Under the pieces are notes generated by a model. The model had not been told where the DNA came from. It searched no databases and saw only the letters and a program-made list of their open reading frames with translations. A stretch of DNA of 20,009 nucleotides, from the NCBI GenBank assembly GCA_039178835.1, contig JBCDFA010000118.1, positions 1-20,009 of the forward strand. Reading direction: 5' to 3'. This stretch comes from AL-N1 sp039178835. Lineage in GTDB: Bacteria; Chloroflexota; Chloroflexia; Chloroflexales; Roseiflexaceae. Shown here piece by piece: positions 1 through 6,397 of this stretch. The stretch's first letter is position 1. Every line of letters starts with the position of its first letter. Made by a program: the position numbers and the translations under genes.

Positions 1-84
1 CTGTTTCGATTATAGCAGTGGATACAGCAAAAAGCAAGGGGTGGTATGTAAGAGGTGTAAAATATTGAACTTCTGATATATTAG

Positions 85-112
85 GGAACCTTCTGGGGAA
101 CACGTAAGTCTA
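85..112 (+). promoter_or_regulatory. Possible ECF-sigma-type promoter of the first lipoprotein gene
   Basis: GGAACCT at 85-91 is followed after 16 bases by GTCTA at 108-112. This resembles the GGAAC(TT)-N16-GTC/TCTGA layout used by extracytoplasmic-function sigma factors. A start near 119 would give a leader of about 45 nt before the lipoprotein ATG at 167. No convincing sigma-A pair is visible in 1-166. A second GGAAC at 97-101 makes the assignment ambiguous. Inference only. Confidence 0.3.
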
Positions 113-166
113 TATATGTAAACATACCCTATGATAGAACCATTAGATACATTGGAGAGTAATAGT

Positions 167-928
167 ATGAAACAGATGTTATTTACAGCATTTTTGTTTG
201 GAATGATTCTTATCGGATGTGGTCAGTCTCCTATATCGCAGACCGAACAAGAACCGGTTGAACAGCAAACTGCTGCTGTTGATACACCGACAACAGAATT
301 GGTTGTCACACCAACGAGTAGCATACAACTATCCGAAGAGGTTCCTCCTGAAGCGACAGTGTCAACTCCAACGGAAGAGGTAATAGAGGACCCACAGGGT
401 AACGAAACAGCACAACAAGCGACTATGGAGCTACCAGAGACCAGTATTACACAAGTGGTACCAACTGAAACCCCGGTTGAGTCTTTGCCAGAGCCAGAAC
501 CAGCCACACCTGAGGGTTCTGATGGAGGACCAACTGCGACACCATTTGTCGGTGATCCGGTAGAGCGGTTACAGACGGCAGTGCCTGCTTCTGATCCTAA
601 TCCAACACAGGTTGAAACGATTCCAATCTATGGTATTGGCGAAGCAGCGGGAGGGCAAGGTGAAGAAGCTTACGCACGCGACGTGACAGAGGCCACGAGC
701 GCCGATCTTGCAACACGGCTTGGTGTCAGTGTTGATACAGTGGTCGTTGTGAATGGCTCATATGGGGAGGTACAGAGTATGGCCCCTTGTGGTACATCAT
801 CGAAGGACTCGGGACAACCCATTGGTGATGGGATGGAGTTTGGTTATGAGGTGGTCTATGAAGTTAGTGGTGCAACATTTCGGTATATTGGTGTTGGTGG
901 TTTAGCATATTACTGTGGTGCAGAATAA
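167..928 (+). CDS. Surface lipoprotein with Thr/Pro/Glu-rich linker and C-terminal two-Cys domain
   Basis: Predicted exported lipoprotein of 253 aa; function unknown. The start at 167 is preferred over an in-frame ATG at 131 because GGAGAG at 154-159 lies 7 nt upstream and translation then opens directly on a signal peptide (MKQMLFTAFLFGMILIGC). The lipobox Cys is residue 18. A disordered linker rich in Thr, Pro, Glu and Val covers roughly residues 20-145. The last 85 or so residues form a compact domain with the pattern DLATRLGVSVDTVVVVN...APCG...GYEVVYEVSGATFRYI...YYCG. From memory this resembles a short domain common in Chloroflexota and cyanobacterial lipoproteins (LGv..d.i.v......C....YEVvleVdG..Y.Y....g...C). 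Its two conserved Cys could pair. It faces the oxidase operon and is probably anchored on the outer face of the membrane. Confidence 0.8.
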   Translation: MKQMLFTAFLFGMILIGCGQSPISQTEQEPVEQQTAAVDTPTTELVVTPTSSIQLSEEVPPEATVSTPTEEVIEDPQGNETAQQATMELPETSITQVVPTETPVESLPEPEPATPEGSDGGPTATPFVGDPVERLQTAVPASDPNPTQVETIPIYGIGEAAGGQGEEAYARDVTEATSADLATRLGVSVDTVVVVNGSYGEVQSMAPCGTSSKDSGQPIGDGMEFGYEVVYEVSGATFRYIGVGGLAYYCGAE

Positions 929-960
929 GTTATCGGCACTCATAGATCAAAATAATGAAA

Positions 961-990
961 ATGTGGGACTGAATTTTATCAGCCCCACAT
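961..990. terminator. Bidirectional intrinsic terminator between convergent genes
   Basis: The arms ATGTGGG (961-967) and CCCACAT (984-990) pair perfectly. After one A/C mismatch an inner CTGA/TCAG stem continues around the loop ATTTTA. On the plus strand a T6 run follows at 1001-1006. On the minus strand the hairpin runs directly into TTTTCATTATTTT. The position, between the lipoprotein stop (928) and the oxidase subunit I stop (1016), fits termination from both sides. Confidence 0.75.
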
Positions 991-1015
991 GCGAAATACC
1001 TTTTTTGATTGCTGA

Positions 1016-2692
1016 CTACCAGAACTGATACCCTGGTGAAATAAATCTTGGTGGCAGATACGAAACGAGAAATGGCCCATATGCGATAATGATAAGTACA
1101 ATCGCTACTGGTATCCATATTTTCAATTGATCTAGCTTGGTTTGCCAACCCGTGAGTGATGGTGCTGTCAATGTTTCTGACCATGGAATATCTTTGGGGT
1201 TTTCTCCTTTGCGACCGATGAGTATCGTCATCGCAATGACCACAAAGAAAAGCATGATGCCGACAAACATTAATGTTCCACCAATACCGGTAAGCATACC
1301 ACCGAGATCCCACGCAGCACTGTCATAGGCATTATCCGCTGCCCGATAGAAGCGTCGTGGCATTCCTTCCAGACCTGCAGAAACCATCCCACGTGCGAAG
1401 ATAAGAACACCGATGGTGTAGATCCATGAGGAGGCTATCGCCATTGGGCGATTCCACAACCCTCGACCCGTAAGGTAGGGAATGAGCCAGTAGGCGACAC
1501 CAACCAATGTCAGGGCAACTGCACTTCCCACGGTCATATGGAAATGTCCGGGAACCCAAGTCGTATTATGGATGACTTTATTCATCGCAAGGCTGGCGTT
1601 GATCAATCCGGTAATACCACCAAACACAAAGGTGATCATAGCGAGCAGTTGTGCGGTGAGTGAGGGATCACCCCACGGAAGTTTGGGTATCCAGCCAAGT
1701 AGACCTTTGCCGCCGTGTGCTCGTCCCCCCATTTCCAGTGCTGCCATGACCGAGAAGGCTGTTGCAAGACTGGGGAAAAAGACACCAAAAGTAAGAACGC
1801 CATGGAGTCCTTTCATCATCTGGGAGATGCCAGGGTCGGTGTATTGATGATGAAATCCAGTAGGAATTGAGAGAATAAGGAACAAGATAAACGCAAAACG
1901 AGTCAAAGAGTCACTGACAACCTTACCACCCGCTTGGCGAGGCACCAGAACATACCACGAGATATAGGCTGGAAGCAACCACGCATAGACAATCGCGTGA
2001 CCAGTAAACCAGAAGAGTGTACGTGAGAACAGTGGATCTATCTCAGGCATTATGCCAAGGGTCCATGGAATCATGAATCCCAGGAATGAAACTGCCAGCG
2101 GGAGTGATGCGAGAAACCACATGACGTATGAGACAACAGAGATAAAAGCCAGTAATGGTACCCGAACCCCTGGGTTGTCACGACGCCATTGAAAGAATGG
2201 AAGCAGCATTGCTAGAGTCGATAGCCAGGTGCTAATGACCACAAATACCAGTCCTACATAGTACGTCCAATGTGCTTGTAAGGGCGCATATGATGTATAG
2301 AGCACGTTTGCCTGATTGGAGACGATAGCATACACTGTGAGGATGTTACCAAGAACAAGTGCTCCAAACGAGCCCCAGAGTAAGTTCGAGTTCAATGGTC
2401 GTGACAAAGCACGTGCGGTCATAAGGGGAAGAAAAGCGTTGCTAAATGAAAATGTGAAGATAAGGACATTGGCAACACCATGGGCCGTTAAACCCTGATA
2501 ATAACTCCGCAGAATAGGAAAGTACCCTAGGATATCAATATTGGCGTAGGAGAGTGCTTGGGCTAATCCGTGGAATACACCCGCAACCAATGCCAGATAG
2601 CCAATATAGAGAGTCCACAACAATGCACGCTTTTGATGGGCGGGAAGCTCATAGTTGGTGGTCTCAAGAACGATAGGTGTAGAAGTGCTCAT
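1016..2692 (-). CDS. cbaA: ba3-type (B-family) cytochrome c oxidase subunit I
   Basis: Catalytic subunit of a haem-copper terminal oxidase that reduces O2 to water in the cytoplasmic membrane while moving protons; 558 aa, close to the Thermus ba3 subunit. Visible ligands: His71 (LTAHG) for the low-spin haem; CuB ligand His232 with Tyr236 four residues later (GHAIVY, the cross-linked His-Tyr pair); CuB ligands His281-His282 (GFHHQY); and His383/His385 in WVPGHFH for high-spin haem and low-spin haem. About 13 hydrophobic helices are present. The ATG at 2692 overlaps the subunit II stop as ATGA, with a GGAAAGG-like site upstream. An in-frame upstream start at 2749 would lie inside subunit II and lacks support. 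The sequence pattern (WVPGHFHMTVGS, no Glu of the A-family D-channel motif) places it in the B family. It is last in a four-gene operon and is followed by the terminator at 961-990. Confidence 0.96.
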   Translation of the reverse strand: MSTSTPIVLETTNYELPAHQKRALLWTLYIGYLALVAGVFHGLAQALSYANIDILGYFPILRSYYQGLTAHGVANVLIFTFSFSNAFLPLMTARALSRPLNSNLLWGSFGALVLGNILTVYAIVSNQANVLYTSYAPLQAHWTYYVGLVFVVISTWLSTLAMLLPFFQWRRDNPGVRVPLLAFISVVSYVMWFLASLPLAVSFLGFMIPWTLGIMPEIDPLFSRTLFWFTGHAIVYAWLLPAYISWYVLVPRQAGGKVVSDSLTRFAFILFLILSIPTGFHHQYTDPGISQMMKGLHGVLTFGVFFPSLATAFSVMAALEMGGRAHGGKGLLGWIPKLPWGDPSLTAQLLAMITFVFGGITGLINASLAMNKVIHNTTWVPGHFHMTVGSAVALTLVGVAYWLIPYLTGRGLWNRPMAIASSWIYTIGVLIFARGMVSAGLEGMPRRFYRAADNAYDSAAWDLGGMLTGIGGTLMFVGIMLFFVVIAMTILIGRKGENPKDIPWSETLTAPSLTGWQTKLDQLKIWIPVAIVLIIIAYGPFLVSYLPPRFISPGYQFW

Positions 2693-3156
2693 TCGACGAT
2701 TACCTTTCCGACCATGGTATGATGTCCGGTGCCACAGTATTCGTGACAAATAACTAAATACTCGCCTGGCTCCTCAAAGGTGTATTCTGTGCGAGAAATC
2801 TGTCCTGGTATCAACATCAAGTTGACTCGCGTCTTTTCAACATTAAAGCCATGTAGTACATCCTGTGCAGTTGCAATGAACGTGACATCTGCACCAGCTG
2901 GTACCCGTATCTCTCCTGGTTCGAAGCTATATGCACGGCCAATAACCACGACTTCGTACTTATTCGCATCTACTTGACGCACACCTGGTTGGTCAAATGG
3001 CGGGGTGGTCGCAAGTTCTGCGGGATCGAGTTCACCAGCCTGACCAGGTAATTGGATGCCCATGACCACACTTGCAAACAAGAGTGCTGCCAAACATGCA
3101 CCCAGTAATACCCCACCTAAAGCAAGAAATGCCTTTTCGAAAGTTTCAATATTCAT
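2689..3156 (-). CDS. cbaB: ba3-type cytochrome c oxidase subunit II (CuA domain)
   Basis: Electron-entry subunit of the oxidase, 155 aa, short as usual for the B family. One N-terminal transmembrane helix (about residues 9-33) is followed by an extracytoplasmic cupredoxin domain. The complete binuclear CuA site is visible: His102 (LHGFNVE), Cys137, Glu139 (main-chain ligand), Cys141, His145 and Met148 in CHEYCGTGHHTM. It receives electrons from a cytochrome c or blue copper protein not encoded here. The ATG at 3156 follows the stop of the IIa gene by 4 nt and the stop overlaps the subunit I start (ATGA), so translational coupling is likely. The ribosome site GGTGAGG is unusually close to the ATG. 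Confidence 0.95.
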   Translation of the reverse strand: MNIETFEKAFLALGGVLLGACLAALLFASVVMGIQLPGQAGELDPAELATTPPFDQPGVRQVDANKYEVVVIGRAYSFEPGEIRVPAGADVTFIATAQDVLHGFNVEKTRVNLMLIPGQISRTEYTFEEPGEYLVICHEYCGTGHHTMVGKVIVE

Positions 3157-3160
3157 AGCC

Positions 3161-3334
3161 TCACCGATTCAAAAGCATCACATACATGATTGTCCAGAAA
3201 CCGAAGATCATCATCAAGAAGATCAACGACAAAAAAATAGTACCAGCAATAACTGGTTCTTCCTCAGAGGTGACAACGTGCGACTCAGGATCGGTAGGTT
3301 CAGTAGGTGAACGGTTGATAGTATCTTCGCTCAT
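3161..3334 (-). CDS. Small oxidase subunit IIa-like membrane protein
   Basis: A 57-residue protein. A polar N-terminal third (MSEDTINRSPTEPTDP...) is followed by TSEEEPVIAGTIFLSLIF and a single transmembrane helix ending in MYVMLLNR. A lone helix placed directly before the CuA subunit, with a G-T-x-F-L pattern at the start of the helix, matches subunit IIa of ba3-type oxidases, which supplies the helix missing from short subunit II. The ATG at 3334 has a strong GGAGG site (spacing about 4). The TGA at 3161-3163 is 4 nt from the subunit II ATG. Identity as IIa is from family knowledge plus context. The existence of the gene is well supported by ribosome site, spacing and hydrophobicity. Confidence 0.85.
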   Translation of the reverse strand: MSEDTINRSPTEPTDPESHVVTSEEEPVIAGTIFLSLIFLMMIFGFWTIMYVMLLNR

Positions 3335-3372
3335 GCGTCCTCCAGATTAAATAGAAGTGTAAGAAGCTGTGA

Positions 3373-3594
3373 TTAGATAATCCACTTACGAATGCGGGAA
3401 GTAAGAATAGCCACGAAACCAACAAAGAGAATCAGAACTGGTATGCCAAAGAGTATTTGGGTTGGAGTGGCTGAGAGTGCCAACACTTTGTTGATTATCT
3501 CCCAGAGGTAGGCCACCATCGGAGTACCGATAATGACAAATAGCACCATTTGGACAACAATCATAACGAAAGAGGGCTGTTTGTTGTGTTCCAT
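3373..3594 (-). CDS. Small two-helix membrane protein heading the oxidase operon
   Basis: A 73-aa protein with two hydrophobic segments (about residues 8-30 and 43-66) and a positively charged C-terminus (SRIRKW), suggesting the tail faces the cytoplasm. No motif or family is recognised. It is the first gene of the (-) run, 38 bp upstream of the IIa gene and in the same orientation, so it is probably co-transcribed and could be an accessory or assembly factor of the oxidase. That role is inferred from position only. The ATG at 3594 has a weak AAGGGA site about 10 nt upstream. Spurious translation cannot be fully excluded, but the hydrophobic pattern and operon position argue for a real gene. 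Confidence 0.6.
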   Translation of the reverse strand: MEHNKQPSFVMIVVQMVLFVIIGTPMVAYLWEIINKVLALSATPTQILFGIPVLILFVGFVAILTSRIRKWII

Positions 3595-3670
3595 AACAAT
3601 GAGATCCCTTACTAGGTACTAGATAAAGCCGGTTGAGGTATAGTAAAGTAATATGCAACCTGCCTAAAAT

Positions 3671-3698
3671 ATCATATATTTAGAATGATTCTAATCAT
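3671..3698 (-). promoter_or_regulatory. Candidate operator and -10 box upstream of the oxidase operon
   Basis: ATGATT-CT-AATCAT (3685-3698) is a perfect inverted repeat with 6-bp arms. On the minus strand it lies just upstream of TATGAT (plus 3671-3676), i.e. where a repressor would sit between -35 and -10. The word is somewhat like Fur/PerR-type metalloregulator boxes, and a second partly similar stretch (ATTCTTATCATT) lies at 3723-3734. No good -35 element is visible. This is a candidate only; the regulator cannot be named. Confidence 0.3.
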
Positions 3699-4173
3699 GA
3701 TTTTGCTATACAAGTTACAGATATTCTTATCATTTGTAAAAATATCTATGTTGGGAGATGCTAAAAGCAAGATACTGTTATACACTAGTTGTATATTGCA
3801 TAGATCTTTGATGAACCAGAATTGACCTACTCGATTGAGTCAGTCAGGGCTACAGACTCCCAGCCAATGTCTCACTATATTGACTATCTACAACATACAA
3901 AATTCTGATCAACATTCTGTCTGGTTGCTCTGTTGTAGTTAAGTTAGGTGTAATCCTGATTTCATTGTGAAGTATAACACTATGTTGAAGAGGGAATTGG
4001 GTACATAAAACAACTTAGATTGGGCTATCTTTACCATTATATATCTTAGAAAATGTGATTTCTGAGAGGTTTTTACTTGATTGTAGTCAGGCAAAAGCAA
4101 TGTTTCTCACGATGTGTTATTTGTAGTAAGTGGTTATTTGTTAATGGTGGGGAGATAGTTAGAATTGCGATAG

Positions 4174-4189
4174 CACAACTAAAGTTGTG
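4174..4189. repeat. 16-bp palindrome CACAACT-AA-AGTTGTG
   Basis: Perfect 7-bp inverted arms with a 2-bp spacer, about 90 bp upstream of the TATAAT box that may serve the M42 peptidase gene. The form is typical of a dimeric regulator operator. The half-site (AGTTGT) partly overlaps in sequence with the TTGTAG words scattered around it. Confidence 0.4.
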
Positions 4190-4254
4190 TGAACATTAAC
4201 TATGATGGTTGTGTTGATTGTACTACTACACTAACAAAGAGATTTTGTATGTTG

Positions 4255-4283
4255 TAGTCTAGTGTGAAAAAATCCTTTATAAT
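4255..4283 (+). promoter_or_regulatory. Candidate promoter of the M42 aminopeptidase gene
   Basis: A perfect TATAAT stands at 4278-4283. The hexamer 17 bp upstream (TAGTCT, 4255-4260) is a poor -35, and TTGTAG (4252-4257) would need a 20-bp spacer. A start near 4290 would give a leader of about 110 nt containing the hairpin at 4334-4356. TTGACT at 4283-4288 is an alternative -35 with no good -10. Confidence 0.35.
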
Positions 4284-4333
4284 TGACTTTATTAAAGTAA
4301 GGGCAAATATCCCTGCTCTGTGTAGAGCCTGTT

Positions 4334-4356
4334 ACCAGAACAATGTTGTTTCTGGT
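4334..4356 (+). other. Leader hairpin upstream of the M42 aminopeptidase gene
   Basis: ACCAGAACAA (4334-4343) pairs with TTGTTTCTGGT (4346-4356) with a single bulged base. No U-run follows, so it is not an intrinsic terminator for plus-strand transcription. In the mRNA leader, 48 nt before the start codon, it could act as an RNA-stability or attenuation element. Confidence 0.35.
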
Positions 4357-4403
4357 CACTACTGTGTGATGGTTTTAATTATGTGAAAGGAGTGATAACA
4401 CAT

Positions 4404-5474
4404 ATGGATAAAACGCTTCAAATGATGAAGGATCTGACCGATGCTCCTGGCGTATCTGGCTTTGAGGAGCCGGTGCGTCGGGTCATGCGCCGTTACCTTG
4501 AGCCTCTTGGTGACGTTACGACAGACAATCTTGGCTCTATTATTGGCCGGAAAGTTGGTAAGAATGGTGGTCCCAAAGTTGTTCTTGCTGGTCATATGGA
4601 CGAAATTGGCTTCATGGTTACTCGGATCACTGATGAAGGGTATATCAAGTTTCAGACACTTGGTGGTTGGTGGTCGCAAGTCATGTTGGCACAGCGGGTT
4701 GAGATTTATACACGAGATAGTGTGATTATGGGTGTAATAGGATCGAAACCACCACATATTCTGTCTCCAGATGATCGTCGTAAAGTGTATGCCATTCCTC
4801 AAATGTTTATTGATATTGGAGCCTCTTCACGCCAGGAAGTTGAAGATTTTGGCATTCGTCCTGGTGATCCAATTGTACCGGTTGGCCCATTGACAGTAAT
4901 GAAGAATGAGAAACTTCTGATGGCGAAAGCCTGGGATAACCGTTTTGGTTGTGCGTTGGCTATCGAAGTGATGCGTCAACTTCAAGACCAAGAGCATCCC
5001 AATGAAGTGTATGGTGTTGGTAATGTACAGGAAGAGGTGGGTCTACGGGGTGCCACGACAACAACCAATATGATCGCACCAGACATTGGTTTTGCTGTAG
5101 ATACAGGTATTGCCGGTGATACGCTGGGAATCGAGCCAGACCAAGCTAGTGCTAAACTGGGAAGTGGTCCAATTATTGTATTGTACGATGGAAGCATGAT
5201 ACCGCATGTTGGGTTACGCAACTTCGTTATAGATGTAGCCGAGGCTGAAGGTATTCCATTTCAGTTTGATTCAATTGCAGGAGGTGGAACAGATGCAGGG
5301 AAAATGCATGTCTTTGGTGCTGGTGTGCCTTCCCTTGTGATTGGTGTCCCTGTACGATACATTCATACACATGCTTCCATTCTCCATCGTGATGACTTTG
5401 ATATGGCAGTAAAACTCTTAGTTGAAGTGATTAAACGTTTAGATGATGAAATGGTACGGCAGTTATGTAGCTAA
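4404..5474 (+). CDS. M42-family dinuclear metallo-aminopeptidase (FrvX/CelM-like)
   Basis: A 356-aa cytosolic M42 peptidase, a family that forms large tetrahedral (TET) assemblies and trims peptides from the N-terminus; some members are annotated as endoglucanase CelM or FrvX. The metal and catalytic residues are all visible: His64 and Asp66 (LAGHMDEIGF), bridging Asp178 (AWDNR), catalytic Glu210 and ligand Glu211 (VQEEVG), Asp233 (AVDTG) and His321 (RYIHTH). The length is normal. ATG 4404 is chosen because AAAGGAG (4386-4392) lies 11 nt upstream; a GTG at 4383 would place that site inside the gene. It is transcribed divergently from the oxidase operon and apparently alone, 243 bp before the next gene. 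Substrate preference (acidic, lysyl or general) cannot be read from the sequence. Confidence 0.92.
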   Translation: MDKTLQMMKDLTDAPGVSGFEEPVRRVMRRYLEPLGDVTTDNLGSIIGRKVGKNGGPKVVLAGHMDEIGFMVTRITDEGYIKFQTLGGWWSQVMLAQRVEIYTRDSVIMGVIGSKPPHILSPDDRRKVYAIPQMFIDIGASSRQEVEDFGIRPGDPIVPVGPLTVMKNEKLLMAKAWDNRFGCALAIEVMRQLQDQEHPNEVYGVGNVQEEVGLRGATTTTNMIAPDIGFAVDTGIAGDTLGIEPDQASAKLGSGPIIVLYDGSMIPHVGLRNFVIDVAEAEGIPFQFDSIAGGGTDAGKMHVFGAGVPSLVIGVPVRYIHTHASILHRDDFDMAVKLLVEVIKRLDDEMVRQLCS

Positions 5475-5573
5475 ATAGACCTTGAGGTTTTTGATCTTAT
5501 AACTCCAAATAACACAATAGATGTGGCTGAGTTTTTGCGATATCTGAAAATTGCTGTTTCAGGCCGTGACAAA

Positions 5574-5601
5574 TTGCCATGTTTTTGCATTCTATTATAT
5601 A
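5574..5601 (+). promoter_or_regulatory. Candidate promoter of the pyroglutamyl-peptidase-like gene
   Basis: TTGCCA (5574-5579) and TATATA (5596-5601) are separated by 16 bp. A start near 5608 would put the degenerate duplicate segment and its 19-codon frame (5647-5706) into the mRNA leader. Confidence 0.35.
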
Positions 5602-5646
5602 CACAGGCTTGCATATTTGTGGTGTGTCACATTGAATGTCTTTGTT

Positions 5647-5706
5647 ATGCCAAAGAGTGGTAGAAAGCAAAATGTTTCTGCTGATGTGGTACTAAGATTG
5701 TCGTAA
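5647..5706 (+). pseudogene. Degenerate duplicate of the downstream gene's 5' end / 19-codon upstream frame
   Basis: Starting at ATG 5647 this reads MPKSGRKQNVSADVVLRLS and stops at TAA 5704. The central KQNVSADVV is identical to residues 16-24 of the downstream peptidase and in the corresponding frame. Reading the same frame further left (from about 5620) gives LWCVTLNVFVMPKS, which loosely matches RVLVTGFEPFGG of that protein. It therefore looks like the relic of a tandem duplication. The stop TAA is part of the TAAGGAG ribosome site of the real gene, so if translated it could couple to it. It has no clear ribosome site of its own. Confidence 0.5.
5659..5691 (+). repeat. Direct repeat, copy 1 (upstream of the pcp-like gene)
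   Basis: A 33-bp segment matching 5757-5789 with one mismatch (A/G at 5662/5760); the last 29 bp are identical. The offset is 98 bp. Outside the core, similarity fades quickly. Confidence 0.9.
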
Positions 5707-5717
5707 GGAGTAGCACC

Positions 5718-6374
5718 ATGACACGTGTCTTGGTCACAGGCTTTGAGCCTTTTGGCGGTGGAAAGCAAAATGTTTCTGCTGATGTGGTAACACAACTTAC
5801 AGATGTACAATTTCCCGGTATGGAAATATATACGCAGACTCTCCCAGTAGATATCACCATTGCACCGCGATATCTGACAGATCAATTGGTATCGCTTTCT
5901 CCCAATTGGTGCATTATGTTGGGAGAAGCTAGTGGGCGAACCACAATTACCATTGAACGAATAGCGATCAATCTCTGCGATTTTAGGATTGCCGATAATG
6001 GCGGACATCAGCCGCGTAATGAGCAAGTAATCCCAAATGCTCAAGATGCGTATTTTGCAACACTCCCGATCCATGATATGCTTGACGCTATTCAAGCAAA
6101 CGGTATTGAAGCTGAACTTTCACTTTCTGCTGGATCATATCTATGTAATGCTGTCTTTTATACGGCGTTGTATTATAGTTCTGTATATAACCTTCCTACA
6201 CGATGTGGTTTTATTCATCTTCCTACTTACGAATCGCTCTCTCTGTCTGATAGTTACATAGGAATATCTGCCGTCTTAGAAGCATTGGCACTCAGTCAAC
6301 CCGCAACTCCTGTAGCAGCTCTCCCACATCACGGCACCAATAAACCGGCGCGACAAGCACCGGCTTACTGGTAG
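5718..6374 (+). CDS. Pyroglutamyl-peptidase I-like protein (peptidase family C15)
   Basis: A cytosolic cysteine peptidase, 218 aa, expected to remove N-terminal pyroglutamate from peptides. The catalytic triad is in place: Glu80 in the family motif GRTTITIERIAIN (usually GR..I..ERvA.N), Cys143 in SAGSYLCNAVFY and His167 in CGFIHLP. The N-terminus MTRVLVTGFEPFGG is the family hallmark. The ATG at 5718 has a perfect TAAGGAG site with 7-nt spacing. The C-terminus after about residue 195 (ATPVAALPHHGTNKPARQAPAYW) is low in family character, and its DNA forms the hairpin at 6336-6372. The family is usually named pcp; divergence in places (e.g. LGEASG for the usual LGqAgG) makes me leave the symbol empty. 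It follows the M42 peptidase in the same direction, so both may serve peptide recycling, but the 243-bp gap suggests separate promoters. Confidence 0.88.
   Translation: MTRVLVTGFEPFGGGKQNVSADVVTQLTDVQFPGMEIYTQTLPVDITIAPRYLTDQLVSLSPNWCIMLGEASGRTTITIERIAINLCDFRIADNGGHQPRNEQVIPNAQDAYFATLPIHDMLDAIQANGIEAELSLSAGSYLCNAVFYTALYYSSVYNLPTRCGFIHLPTYESLSLSDSYIGISAVLEALALSQPATPVAALPHHGTNKPARQAPAYW
5757..5789 (+). repeat. Direct repeat, copy 2 (codons 14-24 of the pcp-like gene)
   Basis: The intact partner of 5659-5691, encoding GGKQNVSADVV inside the functional gene. This is the ancestral copy by inference, because its flanks keep family-typical sequence. Confidence 0.9.
6336..6372 (-). terminator. Terminator-like hairpin downstream of the LppX-like gene, inside the pcp-like 3' end
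   Basis: On the minus-strand RNA, ACCAGTAAGCCGG pairs with CCGGTTTATTGGT over 13 bp including two G-U pairs, with an 11-nt loop. On the plus strand the same two positions would be A-C mismatches, so the structure favours minus-strand transcripts. It starts 26 nt after the lipoprotein stop at 6398. There is no U-run after it, which weakens the call. The whole element lies within the last codons of the convergent pcp-like gene. Confidence 0.4.
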
Positions 6375-6397
6375 ATCGTGCTCAGATGTTCACGGGC

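Larger units (their letters stand above)
3595..4403. other. AT-rich 800-bp intergenic region with no recognised gene
   Basis: Between the divergent oxidase operon and the M42 peptidase I find no open frame with a ribosome site and coding character, no tRNA-like fold and no mobile element. It is clearly more AT-rich than its neighbours. It contains a 14-bp palindrome (3685-3698), a 16-bp palindrome (4174-4189), five TTGTAG words (3888-4257), a TATAAT box (4278-4283) and a leader hairpin (4334-4356). It is long for a bacterial promoter region and may hold an unannotated small RNA or decayed gene. Confidence 0.6.

Noticed and set aside
4359..4802. Open frame of 147 codons on the minus strand over the start of the M42 gene
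   Set aside because: It is antisense to a gene with all M42 active-site residues, has no ribosome site and its translation has no recognisable character.
5537..5877. GCGATATCTGA and TATATAC-CAG-CT words shared between the pcp leader and gene
   Set aside because: They are short and not in register with the clear 33-bp duplication (offsets 330 and about 235 against 98), so they do not extend it convincingly.
5595..6095. 166-codon minus-strand frame over the pcp-like gene
   Set aside because: It is the antisense shadow of the C15 peptidase; its internal repeat-like peptides are just the antisense of the direct repeat.
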